Under the pieces are notes generated by a model that made no database searches, was not told the origin of the DNA, and was given only the letters and a program-made list of their open reading frames with translations. The translations under genes were made by a program, and so were the position numbers. This document shows, in pieces, positions 8,294-17,482 of a stretch of DNA of 64,000 bases (position 1 is its first letter; every line of letters begins with the position of its first letter). This DNA comes from Clostridia bacterium (GTDB taxonomy: Bacteria; Bacillota; Clostridia; Lachnospirales; Lachnospiraceae). Location: NCBI GenBank assembly GCA_910575245.1, contig CAJTEN010000001.1, forward strand, positions 310,001 to 374,000, read 5' to 3'.

Positions 8294-9751
8294 ATGAACA
8301 CAAAACATATGAAAGCGATCATTGTACTATGCAATCTGTCTGCCATCTTTTTTATGGTATACATGATAACTTCCAGTGCAGGCTATACGGTGCTTTTGGG
8401 GGATGATTTTACCCACGGTGTCAGGGTAGGGGCATTTCATGTGCCTCTTTTTTCCTATGTTGCGGCATCCTTGCGTTACATGAAGGAAATCTACCTGGAT
8501 TGGCAGGGAACGTATTTTTCGATGTTCCTGCAGGCCTTTTTATCTCCGATCAATAATTTTGGCCTGCCCCAGCTTAAGCTTGTGATGATGGGAAATGCGC
8601 TGTTATTTTTTCTTTCGTTGTTCGGCATGATTTGGGCAATGCTTGATTTCCTGTGGAAAGACAGTAAGAAGTGGCATGTGCGGCTGACAATCTACACGAT
8701 TATTCTGTTTTCTGTATTGGATGCGGATGTCTTTACAGAAATATTCTTTTGGTATTCGGGCGCGGTGGCCTACAGTATCCCGCTTTCTTTTATGCTTCTT
8801 TCGGCCATGTGCTTTCTGATGTCTAATAACGCGCGTTACACAAATAGAAGGCGAAACTTTCTGTCGGCTTTCTCGGCTGTTCTCATCTTTCTGGCAGCGG
8901 GAGGGTCTCTTGCGGTCAGCGGAACGGGATGTTATGTTATTCTGCTTCTGGTACTGGGATTCTGGCTGGCTGACAGAAAGGTTTGTGTCAGGAATATGGC
9001 CGTCCTGGCAGCGGGAATCGCAGGTTCTTTGATCAATGTGGCGGCGCCGGGGAATTTTGCCCGTCATACATACAGCAGCGGCGGTAGTAATTCCTGGCGC
9101 CTGATACAGTCTGTTAAGTGGGCGGTCAAAAATGTTTGGGCGGAGACCGGAAGACTTACCAGAGAGACAATGTTCGGTGTTATGCTCTTAGTGATGCTTC
9201 TGCTTGGCATCTATCTGTCCGGAAGGATTCAGGCTGTGCTGAAAACCTATGGGATCATAAGTATTCTGGCATTAGGGTGGGGATATGTGACGGCCTTTCC
9301 GGTGGCTTTCGGATACAGCGGCCCTGCCTTTCCGAACAGATGTTGTTTCGTACTGGATGTAGTGCTGGTGCTTTCTTTGCTGAATTTCGCATTCTTTGCA
9401 GGATGCTGTCTGGACTGGTGGGCGGATCTGTGCGCAGACCGGCGTGTCTGGGCTGTTTTGATGATCGTGGTTTTTACGGCCTTTCTGCTTGGCCCGGAGG
9501 GAATTGGGGACTCCTCTCTGATAGCGGTTGCGGAATCTAACCATAATGGTTCTTACAGGAGATATTATGAAGAGTGCAAGGCCATATATGAGTATCTGGA
9601 GAATTGTCCGGAGGAAGATGTAGTGATAAAGATGCCGGAATATATTGAGAATTTCGAATGCTTCTATTTCGACGAGGATGAAAACGGATGGGTGAATGTG
9701 GGTATTGCTGCGTATTATCATAAGAATTCTGTCAGAAGGAAGGCAGAGTAG
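8294..9751 (+). CDS. DUF6056-type multi-pass membrane protein
   Basis: An integral membrane protein with roughly ten hydrophobic segments. After the first segment it shows LLGDDFTHGV and then YLDWQGTYFSMFLQ. The same DD...WQGTY pattern appears in the protein at 22574, so the two are paralogues of the DUF6056 type. Acidic pairs in the first outer loop are a hallmark of GT-C glycosyltransferases, so a role in adding a sugar from a lipid donor outside the membrane is plausible but not shown. I start at ATG 8294 (MNTKHMKAIIVLCN) with GGGGA 8-12 nt upstream; the frame extends back to 8201 without a better site. The C-terminal ~60 residues are a soluble acidic tail. Confidence 0.75.
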   Translation: MNTKHMKAIIVLCNLSAIFFMVYMITSSAGYTVLLGDDFTHGVRVGAFHVPLFSYVAASLRYMKEIYLDWQGTYFSMFLQAFLSPINNFGLPQLKLVMMGNALLFFLSLFGMIWAMLDFLWKDSKKWHVRLTIYTIILFSVLDADVFTEIFFWYSGAVAYSIPLSFMLLSAMCFLMSNNARYTNRRRNFLSAFSAVLIFLAAGGSLAVSGTGCYVILLLVLGFWLADRKVCVRNMAVLAAGIAGSLINVAAPGNFARHTYSSGGSNSWRLIQSVKWAVKNVWAETGRLTRETMFGVMLLVMLLLGIYLSGRIQAVLKTYGIISILALGWGYVTAFPVAFGYSGPAFPNRCCFVLDVVLVLSLLNFAFFAGCCLDWWADLCADRRVWAVLMIVVFTAFLLGPEGIGDSSLIAVAESNHNGSYRRYYEECKAIYEYLENCPEEDVVIKMPEYIENFECFYFDEDENGWVNVGIAAYYHKNSVRRKAE

Positions 9752-9776
9752 AAGCTGTGTTATGGTTTTACAGGTT

Positions 9777-9812
9777 GTTACTATTTACGGCCTGGGAGCC
9801 GCTCATAGTAAC
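9777..9812. repeat. GTTAC stem-loop repeat
   Basis: GTTACTAT (9777-9784) pairs with ATAGTAAC (9805-9812), and an inner GGC/GCC hairpin sits in the loop. It lies in the gap before the deacetylase-like gene. No T-run follows, so a simple terminator is doubtful. Confidence 0.6.
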
Positions 9813-9826
9813 AATATATTCAGTAC

Positions 9827-9855
9827 TTGCGGCGGCATGTGGCAGCGTATATAAT
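9827..9855 (+). promoter_or_regulatory. Candidate sigma-A-type promoter before the deacetylase-like gene
   Basis: TATAAT at 9850-9855 is preceded by TTGCGG at 9827-9832 with a 17-bp spacer. The -10 is perfect; the -35 keeps only TTG. It lies 35 bp upstream of the ATG at 9891. Confidence 0.45.
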
Positions 9856-9890
9856 GATAAAGAATTGTAAACAGGACAAAGGAGAATACT

Positions 9891-10649
9891 ATGTTTTCAT
9901 ACGATGACTACAGAGAGATCATCAGGATCATACAGGCTGAGGACAGGCATTGCGGTTACGCAGAGGCTCTGGGCAAGGAAAGATTTATTATTATGCGTCA
10001 TGATGTGGAATACAGTGTGGACAGGGCTTATCAGATGTCCAAGGTAGAGCAGGGCATGGACTTTGTGTCCACATATTTTTTTCAGTGGACGAACAATTCC
10101 TATAATATTCTGTCGAGGCGCAATATGGATATGATCAAGGATATGCATGAAAGGGGGCAGCATATTGGACTGCATTTTGCCCTGAATGGCATGACGGATA
10201 TGCAGCAGGTGCGTAAGCGGATTAAGATGGAGATCGATATTCTGAGCGAGATGTTTGGATTTGAGATCACGGAATTTTCTGTACACAGGCCCTCTAAGGA
10301 TATTCTTCGGGAGAATATTAAGCTGGATGGTATTTTGAATGCCTATCAGGATGATTTTTTTACATTTGCTGATAAAATAACGGATAGTACTGAATTGAAG
10401 GTTAAATACATGTCTGACGCAAATCATATTTGGCGTTATGGATATCCGGACGCGGAAAATATCACTGGTTATGATAAGGTGCAGATCCTGACACATCCTT
10501 TTGCATGGAGCAGAAAGGGGTGTAACAACTTCGAGAACTACAGAGCGCTGCTGCAGGAGAAGTATGAGGAATTGGTGGAGTCCGTGGATAATGAATGCAA
10601 GGATTTCGGGGAATACAAGGAGTATTTCCTTGAGAAAGAGGTTAAGTAG
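9891..10649 (+). CDS. Polysaccharide deacetylase-like (NodB-fold) protein
   Basis: A cytosolic protein of 252 aa resembling the polysaccharide deacetylase (CE4-like) fold. Visible motifs are FIIMRHDVEYSVDRA (His-Asp replacing the canonical TFDD block) and HIGLHF (His-x3-His-type metal site), then ILTHPFAW late in the chain. The members of this subgroup found in surface-glycan loci may de-N-acetylate a sugar or sugar lipid, but activity is not proven. It lacks a signal peptide, so it would act on a cytosolic intermediate. The RBS AAAGGAG at 9878-9884 fits the ATG at 9891. It is followed by a stem-loop repeat and an asparagine synthetase-like gene. Confidence 0.7.
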   Translation: MFSYDDYREIIRIIQAEDRHCGYAEALGKERFIIMRHDVEYSVDRAYQMSKVEQGMDFVSTYFFQWTNNSYNILSRRNMDMIKDMHERGQHIGLHFALNGMTDMQQVRKRIKMEIDILSEMFGFEITEFSVHRPSKDILRENIKLDGILNAYQDDFFTFADKITDSTELKVKYMSDANHIWRYGYPDAENITGYDKVQILTHPFAWSRKGCNNFENYRALLQEKYEELVESVDNECKDFGEYKEYFLEKEVK

Positions 10650-10659
10650 CTGCAAAACA

Positions 10660-10690
10660 GTAACAGAGAAGCCGAAGGCTGAACTGTTAC
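10660..10690. repeat. GTAAC/GTTAC stem-loop repeat
   Basis: GTAACAG (10660-10666) pairs with CTGTTAC (10684-10690), with an inner GCC/GGC hairpin. This is the best-preserved uninterrupted 31-bp member near this end of the window, just after the deacetylase-like gene. Confidence 0.7.
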
Positions 10691-10739
10691 GAAGGGCAGG
10701 AAGTGGGCAAGGTAGTTTCAGGACAGGAGAGGAACAGCC

Positions 10740-12647
10740 ATGTGCGGAATATGCGGATATATCAGCAGGAAGAACATTACATTGGAACAGCTGAAGGCGA
10801 TGAATGATACCATGTATCACAGAGGGCCGGATGACAGCGGGGAAGAGATTTATGAGATGAGAGGCGGATGGCAGATAGGATTTGCCCAGAGAAGACTGTC
10901 TATTATGGATCTTTCCGTGCTGGGCCACCAGCCGATGCACTCGCCTGATGACCGGATCCGTGTTGTCTACAACGGAGAGATTTACAACTTTCATGAGCTT
11001 AGAGAAGAAATGGCGGACTATTCTTTCCGGTCTGATTGTGATACGGAGGTGATTATAGCCGCCTATTTAAAATGGGGAATTCAGTGTATAGAGAGATTTA
11101 ACGGCATGTTTGCAATTGCTCTTTATGATGCACAGACCGGGGAAATCTATCTGGTACGGGACCGGATCGGCAAGAAGCCGCTGTATTACTGGTATGAGGA
11201 TGAAAATCTGGTGTTTGCGTCGGAATTAAAGCCGATCATGAAATATCCCGGTTTTAACGGAGAGATTGACGGGCGGGTATTGTCCCGCTACCTGTTCCAG
11301 CAATACATCAATGCACCGGACAGTATCTATAAACGCGTGTATAAGGTGGAGCCGGGTGCGGTTTTAAGATTTCATCAGGGTAAGATCCATATCCGGAAGT
11401 ACTGGGACCTGAAGGAGGTTTATCACAGAGCGCAGGCAGATCTGATCGAGGATTATGAGGAAGCCAAGAGACAGCTTAAGGCGCGGCTGACTGAGTCGGT
11501 AAGGATGCGTATGATCGCCGATGTCCCGCTAGGTTCCTTCTTAAGCGGCGGTTATGATTCCTCCCTGGTGACGGCGATTGCGCAGGAATGCTCGGAGAGC
11601 CCCGTGAAGACCTTTTCTATAGGATTTAATGAGGAGAAATACAACGAGGCGAAATATGCCCGGGCTGTAGCGGATCATCTGGGGACGGACCATACGGAAC
11701 TTTATATTGGGGAAAAGGAGATGTTCGATCTTGTGGAGAGCATTCCGCATTATTATGATGAACCCTTTGCGGACAGCTCCGAGATTGCTACGATGATGGT
11801 TTCCAGGCTGGCCAGGGAGTATGTTACGGTGGCCTTGTCAGGGGACGGCGGGGACGAGTTTTTCTGCGGTTATAATGTTTATGATAACGTGAAGCGAGCC
11901 CAGCGTCTGGACATGCTGGGAGGTATGGTTCATGGATTGTGTGCACTGCCCGGCTTAAAGCAGATGCATGTGGAGAGCAGACTGCCCTTCAGGGTGCGGG
12001 TAATCGCCGGAAACCGGGAGAAAGAGAGTAAGACCCAGTTTGGTGCGGGTAATTATCCGATCAGGGCAAAGGCGATGGTGAAAGCCATGCCGCCGGGAGA
12101 AGAGGCGCTGCCCGTTCATTATCTGGCAGAGAGCGAATACGGTGTGAAGGATTGGCAGATTCGGAGGATGCTGCTTGATATGGACACTTATCTGCCGGGG
12201 GATATTCTCTGTAAGGTAGACCGGGCATCCATGAAATATTCTCTGGAATCAAGATGCCCGATTCTTGACAAAGAAGTGATGGAGTGTTCCTTCCGGATAC
12301 CGCACAAATATAAATATGCTGCCGGCAGTAAGAAATACATTCTGAAAGAGCTTGCTTATGACTATATTCCGAAGGAACTGCTGGAGCGTCCCAAGGTGGG
12401 ATTTGGTGTTCCGTTGGATATGTGGCTGCGTGGCCCGTTAAAAGAACAGCTGTTAGATTACAGCAGTTACGATTACCTGAAAAGACAGAATATCTTCGAC
12501 GCAGAATATGTATCCGGCATGATTGGACAGTATATTAAGACCGGGGATGCAGGGCCGGCGACGGGGGCAAATTACTCAAAATTAGCATGGTCATTCTTTG
12601 TATTTCAACAATGGTACCGGGTGTATACGGTCGGCAATCCGTTGTAA
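10740..12647 (+). CDS. asnB: Asparagine synthetase B-like, glutamine-hydrolysing amidotransferase
   Basis: Two-domain AsnB family protein of 635 aa. The class-II glutaminase domain begins MCGICGYISR, so Cys2 is the N-terminal nucleophile, with MYHRGPDDSG and VYNGEIYNF glutamine-site blocks. The C-terminal ATP-pyrophosphatase domain has FLSGGYDSS and ALSGDGGDEFF. In central metabolism AsnB amidates aspartate; in glycan loci paralogues are thought to amidate uronic acids or other carboxyls of sugars, which the company here favours. A purine-rich AGGAGAGG precedes the ATG. A second, divergent copy at 15495 argues against a simple asparagine supply role for both. Confidence 0.85.
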   Translation: MCGICGYISRKNITLEQLKAMNDTMYHRGPDDSGEEIYEMRGGWQIGFAQRRLSIMDLSVLGHQPMHSPDDRIRVVYNGEIYNFHELREEMADYSFRSDCDTEVIIAAYLKWGIQCIERFNGMFAIALYDAQTGEIYLVRDRIGKKPLYYWYEDENLVFASELKPIMKYPGFNGEIDGRVLSRYLFQQYINAPDSIYKRVYKVEPGAVLRFHQGKIHIRKYWDLKEVYHRAQADLIEDYEEAKRQLKARLTESVRMRMIADVPLGSFLSGGYDSSLVTAIAQECSESPVKTFSIGFNEEKYNEAKYARAVADHLGTDHTELYIGEKEMFDLVESIPHYYDEPFADSSEIATMMVSRLAREYVTVALSGDGGDEFFCGYNVYDNVKRAQRLDMLGGMVHGLCALPGLKQMHVESRLPFRVRVIAGNREKESKTQFGAGNYPIRAKAMVKAMPPGEEALPVHYLAESEYGVKDWQIRRMLLDMDTYLPGDILCKVDRASMKYSLESRCPILDKEVMECSFRIPHKYKYAAGSKKYILKELAYDYIPKELLERPKVGFGVPLDMWLRGPLKEQLLDYSSYDYLKRQNIFDAEYVSGMIGQYIKTGDAGPATGANYSKLAWSFFVFQQWYRVYTVGNPL

Positions 12648-13009
12648 ATTAGAACGGTATCATGGGTGAAATACTTTCGGATACCGAACCGCATAACATG
12701 GGATATGATAGAAGATGCGCTCAGAACGGTAATAATTATGTGACAGAAAAGTGTATTTTACATTGTTTGGAAATGTAATATTGTGTAACTGCTGAGATGC
12801 TATAATCGGCAAACAATAATGACGTAAAGATGGGTATTTACCTGGAATAAAGTCGGACAAAACAAACAATTGCGTATACAATTTTAAAAGACAAATTAAA
12901 ACAAAATTTAACAAAATTCTAATTTTTAAGTGTTTTTGCAGGAAAAATGAATAAATAACTCACAAAATGTCTTTGAAAAATATGAAATGAAGGATTTTAT
13001 GCAAAAGCT
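12648..13009. other. AT-rich regulatory gap between asnB-like and GT4 genes
   Basis: 362 bp without a convincing gene. CGGTATC (12655-12661) and GATACCG (12680-12686) form a 7-bp stem with an 18-base loop and no following T-run. An extended -10 lies at 12798-12806 and a four-codon ORF at 12999. The gap suggests that a new transcript begins here. Confidence 0.45.
12798..12806 (+). promoter_or_regulatory. Extended -10 promoter candidate
   Basis: TGCTATAAT: a perfect TATAAT at 12801-12806 preceded by TG one base upstream. The best -35-like bases (ATATTG, 12778-12783) are weak, which is usual for extended -10 promoters. The leader to the GT4 gene would be about 200 nt. Confidence 0.45.
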
Positions 13010-13013
13010 ATGA
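12999..13013 (+). other. Four-codon upstream ORF coupled to the GT4 start
   Basis: ATG CAA AAG CTA TGA, with AAGGA at 12990-12994. Its TGA overlaps the GT4 ATG (ATGA). The main gene has no good ribosome site of its own, so re-initiation from this ORF could set its expression. Confidence 0.3.
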
Positions 13014-14128
13014 AAAAAGTTGAAAAGACAAAGTACCTGTGCTTTTATATCGGCTCCCTGCATAAGGGAGGGGCTGAGCGGGTGTTTGTAAATCTGGCAG
13101 AGTATTTCCAAAAAAAAGGATATCGGGTGACTATGGTCACGCAGTATCAATTTCAGCGGGATGAGGAGTATGCACTGCCGCAGGGCGTGCGAAGAATTCT
13201 CTCCGATCTGACAGAGGAAGAATTGAGTAACAGCCGTATGATTAATTTCCGCAGACGTCTGTGTAAGCTCCGCCGGATATGGAAGGATGAGAAACCCAAC
13301 CTGGTGTTATCATGCATTGGGAAAAATAATTTCATGACGGTCGTTACGACGATGTTTACCGATACAAGAGCGGTAGTCTCGGTGGTGGGTGAAGCGAAGG
13401 AAGAATATCCGAACAGACTGATGCATATGCTGGCCAATCTTTTGTTTCCGTTCGCAGATGGTATTATTCTGCAGACAGAGAGGTCACGTTTCTTCTTTAA
13501 TAAGAAGATACAGAGACGGGCGGTGATCCTGCCTAACTCTCTCAATCCTGATTTCATAAGAACAAGATATGAAGGAACACGGGAGAAGAGGATCGTGGCA
13601 GTGGGCCGTATGGATGCCAACAAAAACCATGAAATGATGATCCGTGCATTTGCGGCGCTGGCCGACAGATATCCCGGCTACACCCTTACCATATACGGGG
13701 ACGGTGAACTGCGGGGTTATCTGGAAGGACTGGCAAAGCAGCTTGGCATAGCTGAGAGAGTATTTCTGCCCGGTGTGATCCCGGATGTGGCGAGACAGAT
13801 CGAGAAAGCGTCGCTTTTCCTTCTGACATCCTATTCAGAGGGGGTATCCAATGCATTGATCGAGGCAATGGCCACAGGCCTTCCGGTGATCTGCACGGAT
13901 GTACCCAGCGGCGGTACGGTGGAGCTTATGACAGACGGCGTGAACGGGCTGATCATTCCGCCGGGGGATGAAAAGGCGCTAATATCCGCCATGGACAGAA
14001 TCCTGGGAGATCCTGCTTATGGGGAGAGGATGGGAAGAGAAGCGGCGAAGATTCAGGAAAGGCTTGCGCCGGAACGGGTGAACAGTCTGTGGCAGTCGTA
14101 TTTCGAGAAGATTATGGGATACGGTTAA
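13010..14128 (+). CDS. Glycosyltransferase family 4
   Basis: GT-B fold retaining glycosyltransferase of 372 aa. GSLHKGGAERVFVNLAEYF is the N-terminal acceptor-side Gly-Gly loop; VAVGRMDANKNHEMMIRAF and EGVSNALIEAMATGLPVICT (EX7E) form the donor site. It is a relative of the GT4 at 5045: both have the GGAERV loop and a Cys/Ser-Gly-Gly after the donor motif. It opens a transcription block after a 362-bp gap and lacks a clear ribosome site of its own, which may be met by the overlapping four-codon ORF. The donor and acceptor sugars are unknown. Confidence 0.9.
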   Translation: MKKVEKTKYLCFYIGSLHKGGAERVFVNLAEYFQKKGYRVTMVTQYQFQRDEEYALPQGVRRILSDLTEEELSNSRMINFRRRLCKLRRIWKDEKPNLVLSCIGKNNFMTVVTTMFTDTRAVVSVVGEAKEEYPNRLMHMLANLLFPFADGIILQTERSRFFFNKKIQRRAVILPNSLNPDFIRTRYEGTREKRIVAVGRMDANKNHEMMIRAFAALADRYPGYTLTIYGDGELRGYLEGLAKQLGIAERVFLPGVIPDVARQIEKASLFLLTSYSEGVSNALIEAMATGLPVICTDVPSGGTVELMTDGVNGLIIPPGDEKALISAMDRILGDPAYGERMGREAAKIQERLAPERVNSLWQSYFEKIMGYG

Positions 14129-14191
14129 CAGGGAAAATATCCAAGCTGCTATGGAGAAACCTTAAGGCGGTGTATGGAAAGGGAGAGCAAG

Positions 14192-15394
14192 ATGAAAGAC
14201 AGGCAATCATCACCTCAGAGCCAGATTGCAGGGGTGGATGTTCAAGATATTGACACGCAGCCGGACAGCCATGAGATTGCTGCGCGGCCGGGGCACAGGA
14301 TCAGGGAGCTGGGAAAAGCAAAGACGGTTATACAGGCCGTTGCCTTTCTTGGTATTTTCCTGCTGCTGCTGGTGGCTGTGTCCTATATGGTAAGGACAAA
14401 CGGCGCCGTGAAAGACCGGTTCTCGGGATTCTATGCGGAGAAGAATCATACACTGGACATTGTGATGATCGGTTCTAGCCCTGTGTTTCCTTACTATGCG
14501 GCGCCGAAGCTGTGGGGCGAGACAGGGATTGCGATGTATCCGCTCTCTTCGAATGTGCAGCGGCCTGCGGCCATGAAGTATCTGGTGGAGGAGGCTGAGA
14601 AGACACAGTCACCGGCGCTGTATATCTTCGAGATGCGCATGTTTACCATGGAGGATGCGGGGCTGTCCGATAATATGGCATACACCCGCGGCGTGACCGA
14701 CAATATGAAGTATTCCTGGCAGCGGATCAGGACGATCCGGGCGCTGGTGCCCGAGGAGGATGAAGAAGGGCGGCTTAGCTATTACCTGGATATCATGAAA
14801 TATCATACGAATTGGAAAATGCTGGCGCTGCCGTCGGAGTGGGCCAATATAGCATATCATAAAGCCAGTCCGCTCAAAGGATTTGAGTTTAAGGACGAGG
14901 TGGGGCCTCAGCCCATGCCGGATTGCGGCAAGGCAGCGGGAGAGTGTGCGATTCCGGCAGAGCAGGAAGCCTGCCTGAGAGACCTGTTAGCATTTTTGCA
15001 GAAGTCAGGGAAGGATGCGCTGTTTATTGTGTCTCCCTACGGGGAGTCCTTAGAGGACCAGCAGATGTTCAATTATATGGAAGGAATCGTCACGTCCTTT
15101 GGATACGGATTCCTGAATATGAATGATTATTATGAGGAGATCGGGATCGTCTTTGAGGAGGATTTTGCGGATTACGGCAGCCACACCAATGCCGTCGGGG
15201 CGGAGAAGTGTACGGATTTCCTGCGGGAATATCTGCAGCAACACTATACCTTCCCGGATAAGCGGGGGAATGAGGCTTACCGGTCCTGGGATGCGTCTTA
15301 CGAATTGTGGAAGAATGAGATGGAGACGGCACGGGAGACGATATGCGGCAGGATTGCCCGCGGAGAGTATGCGGAAGAGATGGCGGAAGAGTGA
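14192..15394 (+). CDS. Membrane-anchored SGNH-hydrolase-like protein (DltD/AlgJ-like)
   Basis: One hydrophobic anchor (about residues 45-67: VIQAVAFLGIFLLLLVAV) is followed by an extracytoplasmic domain. That domain starts with DIVMIGSSPVF (the Gly-x-Ser nucleophile block of SGNH enzymes) and ends with DYGSHTNAVGAEK, the Asp-x-x-His-type block. Such proteins transfer or remove acyl groups on surface polymers. No MBOAT gene is adjacent, although two exist elsewhere in the locus. ATG 14192 has GGAG six bases upstream; an in-frame ATG at 14174 is a weaker option. The long charged N-terminal stretch before the anchor is unusual. Confidence 0.65.
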   Translation: MKDRQSSPQSQIAGVDVQDIDTQPDSHEIAARPGHRIRELGKAKTVIQAVAFLGIFLLLLVAVSYMVRTNGAVKDRFSGFYAEKNHTLDIVMIGSSPVFPYYAAPKLWGETGIAMYPLSSNVQRPAAMKYLVEEAEKTQSPALYIFEMRMFTMEDAGLSDNMAYTRGVTDNMKYSWQRIRTIRALVPEEDEEGRLSYYLDIMKYHTNWKMLALPSEWANIAYHKASPLKGFEFKDEVGPQPMPDCGKAAGECAIPAEQEACLRDLLAFLQKSGKDALFIVSPYGESLEDQQMFNYMEGIVTSFGYGFLNMNDYYEEIGIVFEEDFADYGSHTNAVGAEKCTDFLREYLQQHYTFPDKRGNEAYRSWDASYELWKNEMETARETICGRIARGEYAEEMAEE

Positions 15395-15494
15395 AAGCTT
15401 GTGTTTCGTCTGCTGTCCGGAGAGCGTTTGTAATGAGGAAAGCATGGAGTCTTCTGAAAGGCTCCGGTCTGTTGGTTAAAAAGAGGAGAAAACT

Positions 15495-17429
15495 ATGTGC
15501 GGAATTGCCGGTTTCTGTAACTGGGGCGAAGGATGGCAGCGTAATATAGAGCGGATGAATGAAAAGATGTACCATAGGGGGCCGGATGCCTCCGGAATCC
15601 GGGCATCAGAGGATGACAGGGTAGTCCTGGGACACAGACGGCTCGCGATCGTGGATCTGACTCCGTCGGGGACACAGCCTATGGAATCACATGACGGACG
15701 TTATATAATAGCTTATAACGGAGAAATCTACAATTACGGCTCTATTCAGGAGAAACTGCTGGAAGAGCGTAAAGTAGCAGCTTTCCGGGGAACATCCGAT
15801 ACGGAGGTGCTGCTGGAGGCAGTGGCTGCATATGGTTTGGAGAAAACACTTGTTATGGCGAAGGGGATGTTTGCCATGGCGGTATATGACAGGGAAGAAC
15901 GGGTGTTACGGCTGGCACGTGACCGTGTGGGAGAGAAACCGCTGTATTATGGCTTCGTCAGGGGAGAGCGGTTTGTATTTGCCTCGGACCTGAACTCCAT
16001 AGCGGCATTGGAGGGATTCGATAACCCAGTAAATATACGGGTTTTAGAGCAATATTTCCGGTATGGATATATTCCGGCACCCTACTCTATATACGAAAAT
16101 ATTCGCAAGCTGGAGCCAGGAAAAATACTGGAAATTAAATTTCCATTTAATAAATATAGGATAAAGACCTACTGGTCCATGGCTGAGACCGCCGTCCGCG
16201 GGCAGGAGCATCCTTTTCAGGGAACAGAGACAGAAGCGTCGGAGGAGCTGGAACGGCTGTTGAAGAATGCCATCCGGGGACAGATGGCGGCAGACGTACC
16301 GGTGGGAGCCTTCCTCTCGGCAGGAATCGACAGCAGTACCGTGGTAGCCCTGATGCAGTCCCTGAGTGAGAAAAAAGTGAAGAGCTTCACCATAGGCATG
16401 TGGGATGAGAAATTCAATGAAGCCGAAGCGGCGAAGCAGATCGCTGAGCATCTGGGGACAGAGCATACGGAGCTGTATATTACGGAGGAGGACGCCCGGG
16501 GTGTAATTCCCAAACTGGCACAGATGTTCGGGGAACCCTTCGCGGATTCTTCCCAGATCCCTACCTATCTGGTGAGCAGGATGACAAGAGAGCATGTGAC
16601 GGTATCTTTAAGCGGCGACGGAGGAGACGAGCTTTTCTGTGGGTACAATTCTTACGGATCTGTGGACCGTGTCTGGAATAAGATCAGACAGATTCCCTAT
16701 GGAATCAGGAAGCCTGCCAGTGTACTTCTGGGTGCGGCAGCCGAAGGCAGGAAGGGCGCCTTGGCGGTAAAGGCCAGACTTCTGGGAGCAGGCAGTATAG
16801 AGGATGTGTATCTGCGCTCCGAGATCGGAGAAAGGCTCTGCATTGTCAGAAAGGACCGAAAGAGCAGCAAGCAGGATGAAAACGGCAGGGCAGCCAGGCT
16901 GACGGAGGCGCCCGGAACCGGCTGTCTGACGGTCATGGACAGGTATCCCGCGGGAATGCTTGCGGAACCTCAACACAATTTGATGCTGATGGATCTGCTG
17001 ATGTATCATCCTGATGATATACTGAATAAGGTGGACAGGACCGCCATGGCGGTCTCGCTGGAAACCAGAGTGCCCATGCTGGACCGGGATGTGGTGGAGT
17101 TTGCGTGGACGCTGCCGCTTTCCTGCCGCAGGAAGGACGGGGTGACGAAGAAGATTCTGCGGGACGTTTTATATCGATATGTGCCCCGCGAATGGATGGA
17201 GCGCCCGAAGAAGGGCTTCAGCATCCCCCTGCATAAGTGGCTGAGAGAGCCGGGACTGCGGGAATGGGCAGAAAGCCTCATCGACAGGAGTGTGTTGGAT
17301 GCCCAGGGGATTCTGGATACGGATGTGGTTTGGAGAATCTGGACAGACTATATGGAAAGAGGTATCTGGCGGGTACAGATATGGTATATCTTGATGTTCC
17401 AGGAGTGGATGCGGCATGCCGGACGATAA
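15495..17429 (+). CDS. asnB: Second asparagine synthetase B-like amidotransferase
   Basis: 644 aa with the same two-domain layout as the protein at 10740: MCGIAGFCNW with Cys2, MYHRGPDASG, AYNGEIYNY, then FLSAGIDSSTV and SLSGDGGDELF. The pyrophosphate loop reads SAGIDSS rather than the usual SGGxDSS. The Ala is a small change, and the loop likely still binds ATP. It lies between a membrane SGNH protein and a GT2, which points to glycan amidation rather than asparagine synthesis, but that is inference. AGAGGAGA lies just before the ATG. It is clearly a divergent paralogue, not a recent duplicate. Confidence 0.85.
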   Translation: MCGIAGFCNWGEGWQRNIERMNEKMYHRGPDASGIRASEDDRVVLGHRRLAIVDLTPSGTQPMESHDGRYIIAYNGEIYNYGSIQEKLLEERKVAAFRGTSDTEVLLEAVAAYGLEKTLVMAKGMFAMAVYDREERVLRLARDRVGEKPLYYGFVRGERFVFASDLNSIAALEGFDNPVNIRVLEQYFRYGYIPAPYSIYENIRKLEPGKILEIKFPFNKYRIKTYWSMAETAVRGQEHPFQGTETEASEELERLLKNAIRGQMAADVPVGAFLSAGIDSSTVVALMQSLSEKKVKSFTIGMWDEKFNEAEAAKQIAEHLGTEHTELYITEEDARGVIPKLAQMFGEPFADSSQIPTYLVSRMTREHVTVSLSGDGGDELFCGYNSYGSVDRVWNKIRQIPYGIRKPASVLLGAAAEGRKGALAVKARLLGAGSIEDVYLRSEIGERLCIVRKDRKSSKQDENGRAARLTEAPGTGCLTVMDRYPAGMLAEPQHNLMLMDLLMYHPDDILNKVDRTAMAVSLETRVPMLDRDVVEFAWTLPLSCRRKDGVTKKILRDVLYRYVPREWMERPKKGFSIPLHKWLREPGLREWAESLIDRSVLDAQGILDTDVVWRIWTDYMERGIWRVQIWYILMFQEWMRHAGR

Positions 17430-17482
17430 AAGGGCAGCGGTGAAGTATTGGAATTGCAGTAAATAAAGGACAGAGGCAGAGG

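Noticed and set aside
12660..13150. Two short minus-strand frames in the AT-rich gap
   Set aside because: The composition is that of chance frames in AT-rich DNA, there is no credible ribosome site, and one overlaps the GT4 start.
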